A DNA stretch of 64,000 bases from Triplophysa rosa (Eukaryota > Chordata > Actinopteri > Cypriniformes > Nemacheilidae), in the NCBI RefSeq assembly GCF_024868665.1, contig NC_079906.1, positions 9,550,218 through 9,614,217 on the forward strand, read 5' to 3'. Below, piece after piece: positions 55,586 through 64,000 of the stretch. The position numbers were made by a program, and so were the translations under genes. Every line of letters begins with the position of its first letter. Position 1 is the stretch's first letter. Under the pieces are notes generated by a model. It worked only from the letters and a program-made list of their open reading frames with translations. It ran no database searches and had not been told where the DNA came from.

Positions 55586-57097
55586 TCAGGATGGTGCCTG
55601 AGGCGCAGGGTCCAGCGTGATCTTTGGCCGGGGTCCCTGACGCTGAGGGTGGGGGAAACGTCTCCCGGAGCGAGATCGTTGACGCGTCTCAGCTCCTGTT
55701 ACCTTCTGGGCAGCGGGGGGCGTGGCCTTCACCGGCTGCTGAGTTGGTGCTGGCTTGGGGCGAGCCGACGCAGGTCTGGACCCGGGTCTCTTGGGCAGGA
55801 AGTGCTTCATGGCCTGCGAAGATTTCTGCGCTGCGGTGAAGCGTTCCGCAAAACCCTCCACTGCTGGTCCGAAGAGGCCGGTAGCGGATATTGGAGCATC
55901 GAGGAAGGGGACCTTGTCTGCTTCCTTGATCTCTGTGAGCGTCAGCCACAGATGGCGCTCGAGCACCACGAGACTGGCCATCGATCTGCCTATCGCCTGG
56001 GCCGTGGCCTTGGTGGCGCGTAGGGCGAGATCCGTCGCGCTCCGCAGCTCTTTGAAGGGCGCGATATCTGTACCGGACCCGTCCATGCCCTGGAGGAGTT
56101 TGGCCTGGTACACTTGAAGCACTGCCATGGAATGTAATGCTGAAGCCGCTTGGCCGGCGGACGAGAATGCGCGTCCAGCGAGGGCCGAGGTGGTTTTGCA
56201 GGGCTTGGAGGGATGGGCCGCTTTTGCCGTCCAACCGATGGCCGAGGGCGGACACAGATGTGCGGCCACCGACTCATCCAGGGGAGGTAGCTTCTCATAT
56301 CCTTTTTCTTCCGCGCCGTCAACCGAGGTGAGAGCGGAGGAAGAAGAGGGTCGTAGACGGGCTGAGTAGGGAGCGCGCCATGACCTGGTGAGTTCATCAT
56401 GAACCTCCGGGAAGAACGGTGAAGTTCGTTGACGAGGGGCTTGGCGGCGCCCCGGCAGGAACCATTCGTCCAGGCGGCTGCGAGCGGGTTCCTCCGGAGA
56501 GGACCACTCTAAGCCCAGCTCCTCCACAGCCTTAGTAAGGACCCGAAAAAGCTCGGAATCCAGACCCGGCGCGGGTTCGCTGTGCTCTATAGACGGCAGG
56601 GGGGCGGGGTCGAAAGCCGAGCCCGACAGCTCCTCCCCGTCTGAAGCCGCTAACGACATGCTGTCGTCTTCTTCGAATTCGCTTCCGCCAAACGAGACCA
56701 TGCCGCCGGCAGACGCCGGCGGACGCTGGTCGGCTTGGGAGAAACGAACCGGCGAATTTTCTCTCTGTGGAGAAGGCGAGGCACGCCGAGGGGACGTGAG
56801 CTCGCGCTTCCCCGAGCACTTAGTTCCTCTACCCCGCTGCTTCGTCTCCGTAGAGTGAAGCGGGAGGGATCGAGAAGCGGATTCGCTCTCTGAGAAGAAA
56901 GCTATCCGCGAGCGCAGAGAGGAGAGACTCATGTTCTCGCAATGAGGGCATTCCGTCTCTCTGAGTGCGTCTTGAGCATGGGAAACTCCCAAGCATGAGA
57001 CGCACTCGCCGTGACCATCAGCGGCGTGCAGGGATATCCCACACGAATAACAGTGACGGCGCGGCATTTGCAACAACGCCGCAGGAAATTTGCTCAT
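55586..57097 (-). CDS. DIRS gag-like protein
   Basis: 503 residues from the ATG at 57097. The N terminus carries Cys-rich pairs (CYSCGISLHAADGHGECVSC, then CPHCENM), a zinc-binding-type arrangement at about residues 17-64. A Ser/Glu-rich acidic linker follows, then a helical Ala-rich region (SALHSMAVLQVYQAKLLQG near 315, ATDLALRATKATAQAIGRSM) as in other DIRS gag proteins, and a basic Pro/Arg/Gln tail suited to nucleic-acid binding. It is intact. Large antisense frames opposite it are shadows caused by high GC content. Confidence 0.88.
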   Translation of the reverse strand: MSKFPAALLQMPRRHCYSCGISLHAADGHGECVSCLGVSHAQDALRETECPHCENMSLSSLRSRIAFFSESESASRSLPLHSTETKQRGRGTKCSGKRELTSPRRASPSPQRENSPVRFSQADQRPPASAGGMVSFGGSEFEEDDSMSLAASDGEELSGSAFDPAPLPSIEHSEPAPGLDSELFRVLTKAVEELGLEWSSPEEPARSRLDEWFLPGRRQAPRQRTSPFFPEVHDELTRSWRAPYSARLRPSSSSALTSVDGAEEKGYEKLPPLDESVAAHLCPPSAIGWTAKAAHPSKPCKTTSALAGRAFSSAGQAASALHSMAVLQVYQAKLLQGMDGSGTDIAPFKELRSATDLALRATKATAQAIGRSMASLVVLERHLWLTLTEIKEADKVPFLDAPISATGLFGPAVEGFAERFTAAQKSSQAMKHFLPKRPGSRPASARPKPAPTQQPVKATPPAAQKVTGAETRQRSRSGRRFPHPQRQGPRPKITLDPAPQAPS

Positions 57098-57257
57098 AGA
57101 AAAATTGCTCTTTTAGAGTTCGCCGGATGGCGGCAGAGAACAGGAACCGGCGCTGCTGAGACCAGCGAATCGCTGAGCAGACCGCTGCAGTGCTTTTTCC
57201 GACGGCGAAGCTATCAGTCCGAGTAGCGAGGTAGAAGTCGTCGCTGAAGGAGAAGAA

Positions 57258-57497
57258 ATCTGAGGACCCTACGGTGATGTGTCTGCTTATATAGCCATAA
57301 GCCCCGCCCATTTTGGCGGGCACCATCGCCATAGGTCCGTGCAGCTTCGCTGCCATTGGCTCAAAGTTTTACTTTGCAAGCACCAATGGCCGTGCAGTAT
57401 TCACTGCGTTATTGTAAAGCTTCAGTCATCGGAGAAAAAGGAGTTTTCCCCATAGCGTCCTGCTACGCAGTACGAGTGAAGTATCGATAGGGAACCT
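57258..57497. repeat. DIRS terminal inverted repeat (5' end of the element)
   Basis: Reverse complement of 52008-52246, with the outer end 'agggaacc' at 57489-57496. It contains the promoter-like TATATAA and lies directly upstream of the gag frame on the - strand. Confidence 0.95.
57285..57293 (-). promoter_or_regulatory. TATA-box-like element of the DIRS promoter
   Basis: TATATAAGC on the - strand within the 5' inverted repeat, about 190 nt upstream of the gag ATG. The identical motif in the other inverted repeat (about 52212) points outward. Promoter function is inferred. Confidence 0.6.
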
Positions 57498-58012
57498 GTG
57501 CTCAGTGCTGTTCGCTTGGTCAGAGAACAAATGACCCTAATGAGGTGGTTCTTTTAAATGGATGGTCACGAACGAGTCGCAAAACCAACAAATGCTCACT
57601 TATTCGCTGAATCATTTGGAGTCAATGTTGAATTTACAGAGCGGCTATCTGATTCAGTTATCTGAACTGTGAGTCATTACAAGTCTTCAATCAGTACAAG
57701 ACCTCGATCAATGTAATAATATCGTTCAGTCATGAGGTCACATACAGGAAAACCCGAAATTCACATTTCGGGTGAATTGACCGTGTAATTTACTTTAGAA
57801 ATAAAGAAGTAAAGTCATGTCACACGGACCTTATTTTACAGCCCCTAGGAAATTCCCAAGGGAATCAATGGCCTGAAAATGCTAATTCTCTATACTGAGA
57901 AAAGCTCTATTACTGAACTTAATGTATATTACAAGTTTTGTTATAATACATTGCACTTCAAAAAAAAATTGAAATATTTAATGTATTGTATCGTTTTTGT
58001 GTCTTACATTTA

Positions 58013-58708
58013 AGGCCGGTTTCACAGAAAAGGCTTACCTTAAGCCTTAGTTAATTTAGGACGTTTAAGTTGATTTTATAAAATCATTTCGAAAAAATTA
58101 CTGGTGTGCATCCAGAGACAAAACCATTAACACTTACATACAGCAGTGAAAAAATTAGGAGCACATTTAAAAATTACTTCGTTTTTCTGAGTTTACTATT
58201 TATAAGGTGTGTTTAGGTAAAATGATCATTTTTGTTTCATTCTGTAAACTACTAACCCTATTTCTCCCAAAGTTTCTATTTGCATTTATTTGCAGAAAAT
58301 GAAAATTGGAGAAACAGGTCGAAAAAAACAGAAAAGATGCTCTGTGTTTTTTCAGATCTCAAATACTGCAAAGAAAACAAGTTCATATTCACTTTTAAGC
58401 AATACAATAGTAATATTTGAATATGTATTTAAGAAAAGTTTTAAAAAATGTATGTGATACCTTGATTTTGATCACAGTTTGCATGTGTCTTGTCATGCTG
58501 TCAGTCTTTCACATTGCTGATGGATAAGTGACTCCTGAGGTTTGATTTTGTTGAAATTCAACAAACACTGGACTAGAATGGCCACAATACATTTAGAAAT
58601 GCTGATTAAATGAACATTTGGAATGCTCTCTTAATTTTCTCCACAACTGTATTTTAAGATGTCAGAGCTAGTTATTTTTAGTCCAGGACTAGCCTTGTCT
58701 GTAAAACT
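58013..58708. mobile_element. TIR element of the 'tttcacaga..aggctt' family, holding a Tc1-like insertion
   Basis: The left end 'ggccggtttcacagaaaagg' and the complement of the right end ('gcagttttacagacaagg') are inverted repeats. The same family is at 13233 and 48533. Most of its length is the nested element at 58141-58649. Confidence 0.7.
58141..58649. mobile_element. Tc1/mariner-like non-autonomous element
   Basis: The ends CAGCAGTGAAAAAATTAGGA and, at the right, 'ctcttaattttctccacaac' plus TG are imperfect inverted repeats, each flanked by TA (58139-58140 and 58650-58651), the Tc1/mariner target. The interior matches the split copy at 36352-38390. No transposase frame remains, so it is an internally deleted relative of a Tc1-like element. 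Confidence 0.85.
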
Positions 58709-59975
58709 GCAATAAAGTACAGTATGCATTATAATAGTTAGTACCAATTATTTGGTGCATCTGGAAAGTTTCCTGCAATTCTCATCATGACATGAATTAC
58801 TGCAACTACTGCAGACCTCAGCAGCAGTCGCAGATGCAGGTAATAGGAGCGGGTCCACACTGCATTAAGTGCAATGTTTCTACCAAACTTTGCGTTAAGG
58901 GATTTCGTTTCCTTTCATCTGCTTCCTTATTCATCTCAAGCCCACTAGCTTTCTTAGAGTTTCTTGTATTCCAGCAGGAGCGAGATGCTTTTCCCCGGCC
59001 ATCTTAAATGCGCAACTGGAATAATGTATCGCCAAGTGCTGATCGATCGCGCTGATTGATACAGCCGAGGATTCCTTACCAAGCAATTTCAGCCACGGCT
59101 TGGACATGAGCTGCTACACAAAGGCAAGGCGGAGAGGAGTTGACTGCAGTTTTTAAAGGACATGCATTGATTAGCACGGTCATTAGGACAGATGAATGAC
59201 CCTACGGAAAAAAACTCTACAGTACACGGAAGAGACCGAGAGCTGGAGGACAACACACACATTAAACACTGACAACAATGACCCGTTCATTTATGCATAG
59301 ACATCTTGCTTGTATGCATTTCTATATATAAGAAACAAAAACATGACCAGATTATCATTACTGTCGTATAGGAAAAAGTTCTCTATCATTAAAGACCCAC
59401 CTTGGACCACTGAAAGGGCATGTTATATATAAAAAACAGGATTTACCCATTGATTTTAAAAGATTAATAAACCAATACCCCCTTTAATATTCACACACAC
59501 TCTTTCTGCTTCATCCAGACTATTATTGGAAGCTAAGCTGCAAAAACAGGTCGTTCAGAAATCATCATGGTATTCACACGAGAACCATGAAAATATTCCC
59601 ATACAACTTTTACATATCACCTCCTATTCAGTATTCACCAGCTTGACCCGGCCTGACAAACTACAGCATGAATTACATGAGGAGGTCGGCAAATCATTAG
59701 AGGCATAAGTATTCAAGAATTTTTCATTGTTGTGCGTTCAAAGAAATACGCATTCAAAAAGGCAAGGTATGAAAAACTCACTTTTGCTGTTGGGAATATA
59801 CCAGTTATAACCCTGAGTTACAAACGACCTTAACATAGGGTTAAATGACATATAAAACCAGCATTAAGCACGGTGTGAAAAGCCTATTAGAAGATCTGAG
59901 TGTGAAGGTGTGTAAGTTGTTCAGAAGGTTTATGGAAAGTTCAGTGGCAGATGTCAAAACATCAGGACCACCTAC
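58709..59975. other. slc15a4 intron adjoining the upstream exon; nothing recognised
   Basis: No repeat termini or exon were found. Donor GTAGGT of the upstream exon lies at its upper end (59975-59970, - strand). Confidence 0.4.
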
Positions 59976-60134
59976 CTGCGATACTTGCAAAGATTTCACT
60001 GACGCCAATGAGGATGTATTGAGGCACCTGCCACCATATGGGCAGATCTGCTGCATAGTAGGTGACGCCACCGAGTGACTGCTGGATGGGATCTCGGGTG
60101 TGGATGATCTCCAGACGCTTTGTTTCTAAAATGC
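59976..60134 (-). CDS. slc15a4: SLC15A4, third-last coding exon
   Basis: After the acceptor 'ctccatacag' the exon reads GC then [20 protein letters not shown], a short loop, and the conserved [19 protein letters not shown] and [10 protein letters not shown]. The WWQVPQY.LIG.SEIF block is a hallmark of the SLC15 peptide/histidine transporters. It forms a luminal loop followed by a membrane helix. The exon ends G/GTAGGT, phase 1, and joins in frame to the exon at 36257 (IAG then LEFAYS). Its length is 159 nt, the same as the next exon. The methionine-initiated frame starting at 60273 is intronic at its 5' side. No earlier slc15a4 exon was found up to 64000. Confidence 0.95.
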
Positions 60135-60210
60135 CTGTATGGAGCAGGAAGGACGAACATGGAGATGCATCACTTATACATATCTCATAACTGAATGCAA
60201 AAACACATTT

Positions 60211-60812
60211 GTGACCCTGGACCACAAAACCAGTCATAAGTTTCACGGGTATATTTGTAGCAATAGCCAACAATACATTGTTTGGGTCAAAATTATCGAT
60301 TTTTCTTTTATGCCAAAAATCATTAGGATATTAAGTAAAGACCATGTTGATATTTTGTAAATTACCTACCGTAAATATATAAAAACTTTATTTCTGTGAG
60401 TGGATGCAGCACGCCTACAAACTTCACTCGCTGCTGCCCGATCTTTGGGAATTAATCACTCAAGTTTGGTATCTACTGTATGTAAAGCTTAGAATTTCTG
60501 CTTTCGGGTTCATCTACACTCCGCAATTTCATTACAGCGGTAAACCAATAGAGAGCATTAAAACATACCTGTTTCTTGTTAGCAACGGCCTGCTACAGCG
60601 CCTCTGATGGACAACTTTAAAGACGATTTTCTCAATATTTTTTTTTTTCAGATTCCAGATTTCCAAATAGTTGTATTCCGGACAAATCTTGCCATATCCT
60701 AACAACCCATATATCAATACAACGCTTATTTATTCAGCTTTCAGATGATGCGTAAAGCATTATTTCGAAAATGTTATTTTCTCTTATAACTGGTTTTGTG
60801 GCCCAGGGTCAC
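60211..60812. mobile_element. TIR DNA element ('gtgaccctggaccacaaaacc' type)
   Basis: The left end GTGACCCTGGACCACAAAAC and the complement of the right end GTGACCCTGGGCCACAAAAC agree at about 28 of 30 positions. The interior (about 540 bp) is AT-rich with no transposase motif. The flanks share only ATTT. It begins about 75 bp upstream of the slc15a4 exon (- strand sense) and so sits within the acceptor-side intron. Confidence 0.85.
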
Positions 60813-62020
60813 ATTTGTTGGAATATAAAAGATGGTCATAAAGAATCTGTGGTAAGTTAATTGGTTCCTCTGGGTTTCAATGTATGGAACGGTGACAGAC
60901 CAGTTTGATGAATCGCTCACTTTTTGTCCATTTTGAGATTATTGACATTGTTTTAAGGTGAATTGTAAGTAAATGTTGTGAAAAATAAATGTATTTTCAT
61001 TTCATGCACACCTATCATTTGTTCTCATTTCCACCATCACTAAATGGTGAAAACCCTTTCTAAATACAGGCATCAGCTAATAAAAAAACCCTATTACAGC
61101 TTGAATCTGTAGTGGGCATGTTTCTGGCTCAGTGTGTCCAAGCGACAGATGTGTGTATGCATGTCTGGAGAGAAAGTTCATGTAACAGTGGATGAAAAAA
61201 CGTTTGACCAGTCCATTAATGGATTAAATGTCAGGTCAATAGCGGCGCTTCATGCAGGTCTGAAAGACACACACACATACACACACAATTACATCAGCTT
61301 GGTTTAGCAGGTAATCAGAGAAGGTGACAGAAGCAGAGATTGCCGAATTGGTCTATCTAACAGCTTGATCTGATAATAACAACGTTGCAGGCTTTCATTC
61401 AGATAACTTATTGTGAAATCTTGGAAACCTTCGGTCACTTAGCTTTCATAACTGCATATTTGATATATGCAGTGTTTCCTGCAGCACTATTGACTCTACA
61501 ATCTACAGCTGCACAAGCAGGGCTTAAGTCAAGCTCAAGCGCTAATGGAAAACGTTCGTGCTGACCTGTTGTGTGCATATATTTGATTAAAAAGCACATA
61601 TAATAATTATAATGGCAATAACTATTTTATTTTGGTAATGAACAGGCTGTCAAGTTTGAGATGCTGGAATATTGTGTGTACGAGTAAGGCGCCGACGCAA
61701 TCGTTTGAGCCGTTACTTATAACAACTTAAAAAACTCTGTGATGATTTATGGTCAAACAGATATGAGTACGTCATTAGATAATGCAAAGTTAGCTACTTT
61801 TAGTCGTCTGCACACTTGCACAAAAAAGCAGTATAATGTGCTTTTGCAAAATAAAGAAAACTTACAGGATGTGCTCTGTCATCTCATTTCCTTTAATTTT
61901 CCTTTAATGTTAAACTTCTGAATTTTACACAAATGTTGAGGGCTGTGTTTTATTTGTTTACATGCACAAATATTCACAACAACATCATCATGACAATAAA
62001 CTGTTTCCATCACCTTAACG
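60813..62020. other. slc15a4 intron; nothing recognised
   Basis: No exon-like frame matching SLC15 proteins and no repeat termini were found. A short (CA)n run occurs near 61268. Confidence 0.4.
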
Positions 62021-62351
62021 TAGGGCTGCTCGATTATGACAAAAAACAATCACAGTTATTTTGGCCAATATTGAGATCCCGATTATTTAACACGATTACT
62101 CATTAACTTTTAAAACAACATAGAAAATAAATAACTTTGCTTTTAAACTGAAAAATTTATTAGAAGAAATAGCACAGCGGAACCACTGTAAAGGAAAGGG
62201 GTGCGCTGTGGATTTATACCACAAGAAAAGAGGATCCTTGCAAAATGGAATGTGGCACAATAATCGTTTTACTTCGATTATTTTGTTTTTGTAATTGTTG
62301 AAGGCCAAAATTGATCATTACGATTAATTTTTGATTAATTGCACAGCCCTA
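62021..62351. mobile_element. hAT-superfamily MITE with perfect target duplication
   Basis: The termini TAGGGCTGCTCGATTA and, at the right, TTAATTGCACAGCCCTA are inverted repeats. The flanks carry the exact 8-bp duplication CCTTAACG (62013-62020 and 62352-62359). At 331 bp it has no coding frame. A decayed relative is at 44985-45075. Confidence 0.92.
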
Positions 62352-62854
62352 CCTTAACGCGCATTTGAACTCAAGATAAAATCCCGTAAAATTTCTATGA
62401 TAATTCTGAGAATATCTTCGCATGTCCGTTTCCATTTAGGCTTTTTTATACGCATCTTCAATACATCTAAATAGTTAGAAAAACCCTCAGAGATTGCACA
62501 TTCCGTTACTTCTCCACACCCCACTAACTTGCCGGATCTGCCACGCCCCTTTATCCCGGCACCTCGGAATTTACAAATTAAGCATTGGGCACAAGCAAAA
62601 GAAAACATACAGTATTTTCCTTATGGTCCACAAGATCACGCACTGTGAAATGTGGCCATTCAACATGTCTTTTTAACCATTTATTCATTAAATTAACACA
62701 TTTCATAAATATATTCATACTGTACCTACATCAACAATGTTTTTCTAATAGCAGTAAGTGAATGATTATGACAGAAAGACTGTGCTGTATTTTAACTGTG
62801 ACCAGCGTGCAGCTAAAGTGGTTTAACCTGAGGAAATTATTTATAATTTATCGG

Positions 62855-62955
62855 CTATAATATATATCGGCCTGATTTTATTATCGGGGTGATACAGATA
62901 ACATTAAAAATGACCATTTATCGTCCGATACCGATATGGCCGATAATTTATCATG
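62855..62955. repeat. hAT-like fragment ('atcggccgata' type)
   Basis: 'tatatatcggcctgatttta' and 'gtccgataccgatatggccg' are typical of a fish hAT repeat built from GATA/TATC-rich text. The ends are not defined. Confidence 0.5.
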
Positions 62956-63779
62956 CAACTTTTAAAATGACTACAGTTAAAACCTGTTACAAAAATAGTA
63001 TCAGTTTGATTTTTGTGTAATTAAAACAAAAAGTGGTGATCTATAGAAAGAAACTGATCTAGGATAAGATTTTGCACTGCATATGTTCAAAGACCTATAC
63101 AGCGCCGCTAACTCAAAGTGTTCCTTTAACAAAACACTTTCTCATCTTTCGTCTCCCCACCCAAACACCGGAAGCACTTGCTCTGATCTGCCGCTATGGT
63201 GGGTCCAATTTAGACTGGAATACAAATGATGCCTGGAATAAAACAGTCTTTTTTCGCTAAAAGTGTGACCTGCCACAGGACCTCACTTCTGCACTTCCAA
63301 GAGATTCTAAACCAAGACAGAAAAAAATATATATTTCTGGTGAAAATTAATTGGAAGTGGAAATGCCCCGAGGCATCGCCTGCCATGTGGCGGTCGTTTG
63401 TGTGTTAGCAGCTTTGTTGTCAGAGCGGCTTGTCCTGAAAATACCCGCTTCCCGAGAGCAGAACAACAAGTGTGTCCAGGTGTGTGGGCATCATCTGTGC
63501 CTGCGGGCAGCTTTGAGTTTAGGGTTGTGCCACTGCCAAACACCCATCTGTTTGGGCAATGTTGTGTAAATGTTGTTGGGAGGGTCTGGAAGTGTTGTGA
63601 GTATTTTAAAACCCATCAGCCCTGACTGGATTCATGTGAGGATTAAAAGTGTTCCAGTACAAGAGGTCCAATACACACAGGAACACACAACTATATGTGT
63701 GTTGGCAGCACTAGAAATATACATACACTACTGTATTAACACAAAACTCACTTTGATGTACATTGGACTACTGCTTTGC

Positions 63780-63900
63780 ACTAGAGATGTACCAATATAT
63801 CAGCCAATAATCGGTATCGGTTGATAAAAGCAATTTTTCACACTATCAGCCGATAGTTTAAAACCAGTCAATGATCAGGGCCGATATATCCTGTCAATCA
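63780..63900. repeat. hAT-like element end ('agagatgtaccaatatatc')
   Basis: 'actagagatgtaccaatata' followed by 'aatcggtatcggttgataaa' and 'gggccgatatatcc' is related to 62855-62955. Its far end may lie beyond 64000. Confidence 0.5.
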
Positions 63901-64000
63901 AAAGAGGACAGGAAAATGCATTGAATTTGTGCTCTGTATATAGAAAATGTTAATAAACATCACCAGTTTGATGTTCAATATTAATAGTTGTTAAATGAAT

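Larger units (their letters stand above)
52008..57497 (-). mobile_element. DIRS1-like tyrosine-recombinase retrotransposon, near complete
   Basis: The element reads on the - strand: 5' inverted repeat (57497-57258), gag-like frame (57097-55586), RT/RNase H/methyltransferase-like frame (55518-53419), tyrosine recombinase frame (53422-52427), internal complementary region (about 52386-52299) and 3' inverted repeat (52246-52008). This order and the split inverted repeats are diagnostic of DIRS elements, which replicate through a circular intermediate and integrate without target duplication. No flanking duplication is seen. It is visibly GC-richer than the intron around it and its inverted repeats are almost identical, so it is recent. 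The recombinase lacks its catalytic tyrosine. It lies in the sense direction of slc15a4. Confidence 0.95.

Noticed and set aside
55689..56400. - strand frames of 136-188 residues overlapping the gag frame
   Set aside because: They are alternative frames of the gag-like gene with no zinc motif, start context or family resemblance.
52479..57226. Many + strand frames of 60-130 residues opposite the DIRS element
   Set aside because: They mirror GC-rich coding sequence on the - strand and carry no motif. They are antisense shadows.
60135..64000. A further upstream slc15a4 exon
   Set aside because: No frame on the - strand resembles the transporter segment expected before the third-last exon. It probably lies beyond 64000.
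1..64000. tRNA, rRNA, CRISPR array, riboswitch or prokaryotic operon
   Set aside because: No cloverleaf with A/B boxes, no regular short direct repeats with unique spacers and no bacterial gene layout. The spliced genes and fish transposons make a prokaryotic reading untenable.

Overview
The window looks like nuclear DNA from a cyprinid-type teleost (carp, barb or danio lineage). It is AT-rich and intron-rich, and it carries typical fish transposable elements: palindromic cyprinid fold-back MITEs, hAT MITEs with 8-bp target duplications, Tc1-like remnants, an L2/CR1/Rex1-type LINE, a DIRS1-like tyrosine-recombinase retrotransposon and an LTR-retrotransposon end. No bacterial gene organisation, CRISPR array, rRNA or tRNA was seen.

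Two host genes can be supported. On the + strand, the final coding exon of a TMEM132-family gene (best fit tmem132c) ends at 7010, with a poly(A) signal at 7411. On the - strand, the last three coding exons of slc15a4, a lysosomal proton-coupled histidine/oligopeptide transporter, lie at 60134-59976, 36257-36099 and 17788-17637. The two genes converge tail to tail, as I recall for TMEM132C and SLC15A4 on human chromosome 12. The earlier exons of both genes are outside the window or not recognisable in it.

Layout: 1-2.0 kb nested inverted-repeat DNA elements; 4.4-9.1 kb tmem132c end surrounded by fold-back MITEs; 9.4-15.3 kb intergenic repeats, including a 53-bp-arm hairpin; 15.3-17.6 kb AT-rich sequence, probably slc15a4 3'UTR and intergenic; 17.8-36.1 kb slc15a4 intron with a MITE carrying a nested hAT, an LTR end with a minisatellite, simple repeats and a few repeat-poor blocks; 36.3-60 kb a second very large slc15a4 intron with a hAT inside a Tc1-like element, a 5'-truncated LINE with a long open reverse transcriptase frame, an almost complete DIRS1-like element, and a chain of three splice-compatible coding-like segments on the opposite strand that I cannot identify; 60-64 kb the upstream intron with more hAT-type elements.

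The host genes encode a single-pass membrane adhesion-type protein and an endolysosomal transporter and show no sign of working together. Most structure in the window comes from mobile elements. The most notable are the near-complete DIRS element (terminal inverted repeats, internal complementary region and three frames, but no catalytic tyrosine in its recombinase), the clean nested hAT insertions that date one another, and the unidentified exon chain at 48.67-49.68 kb.
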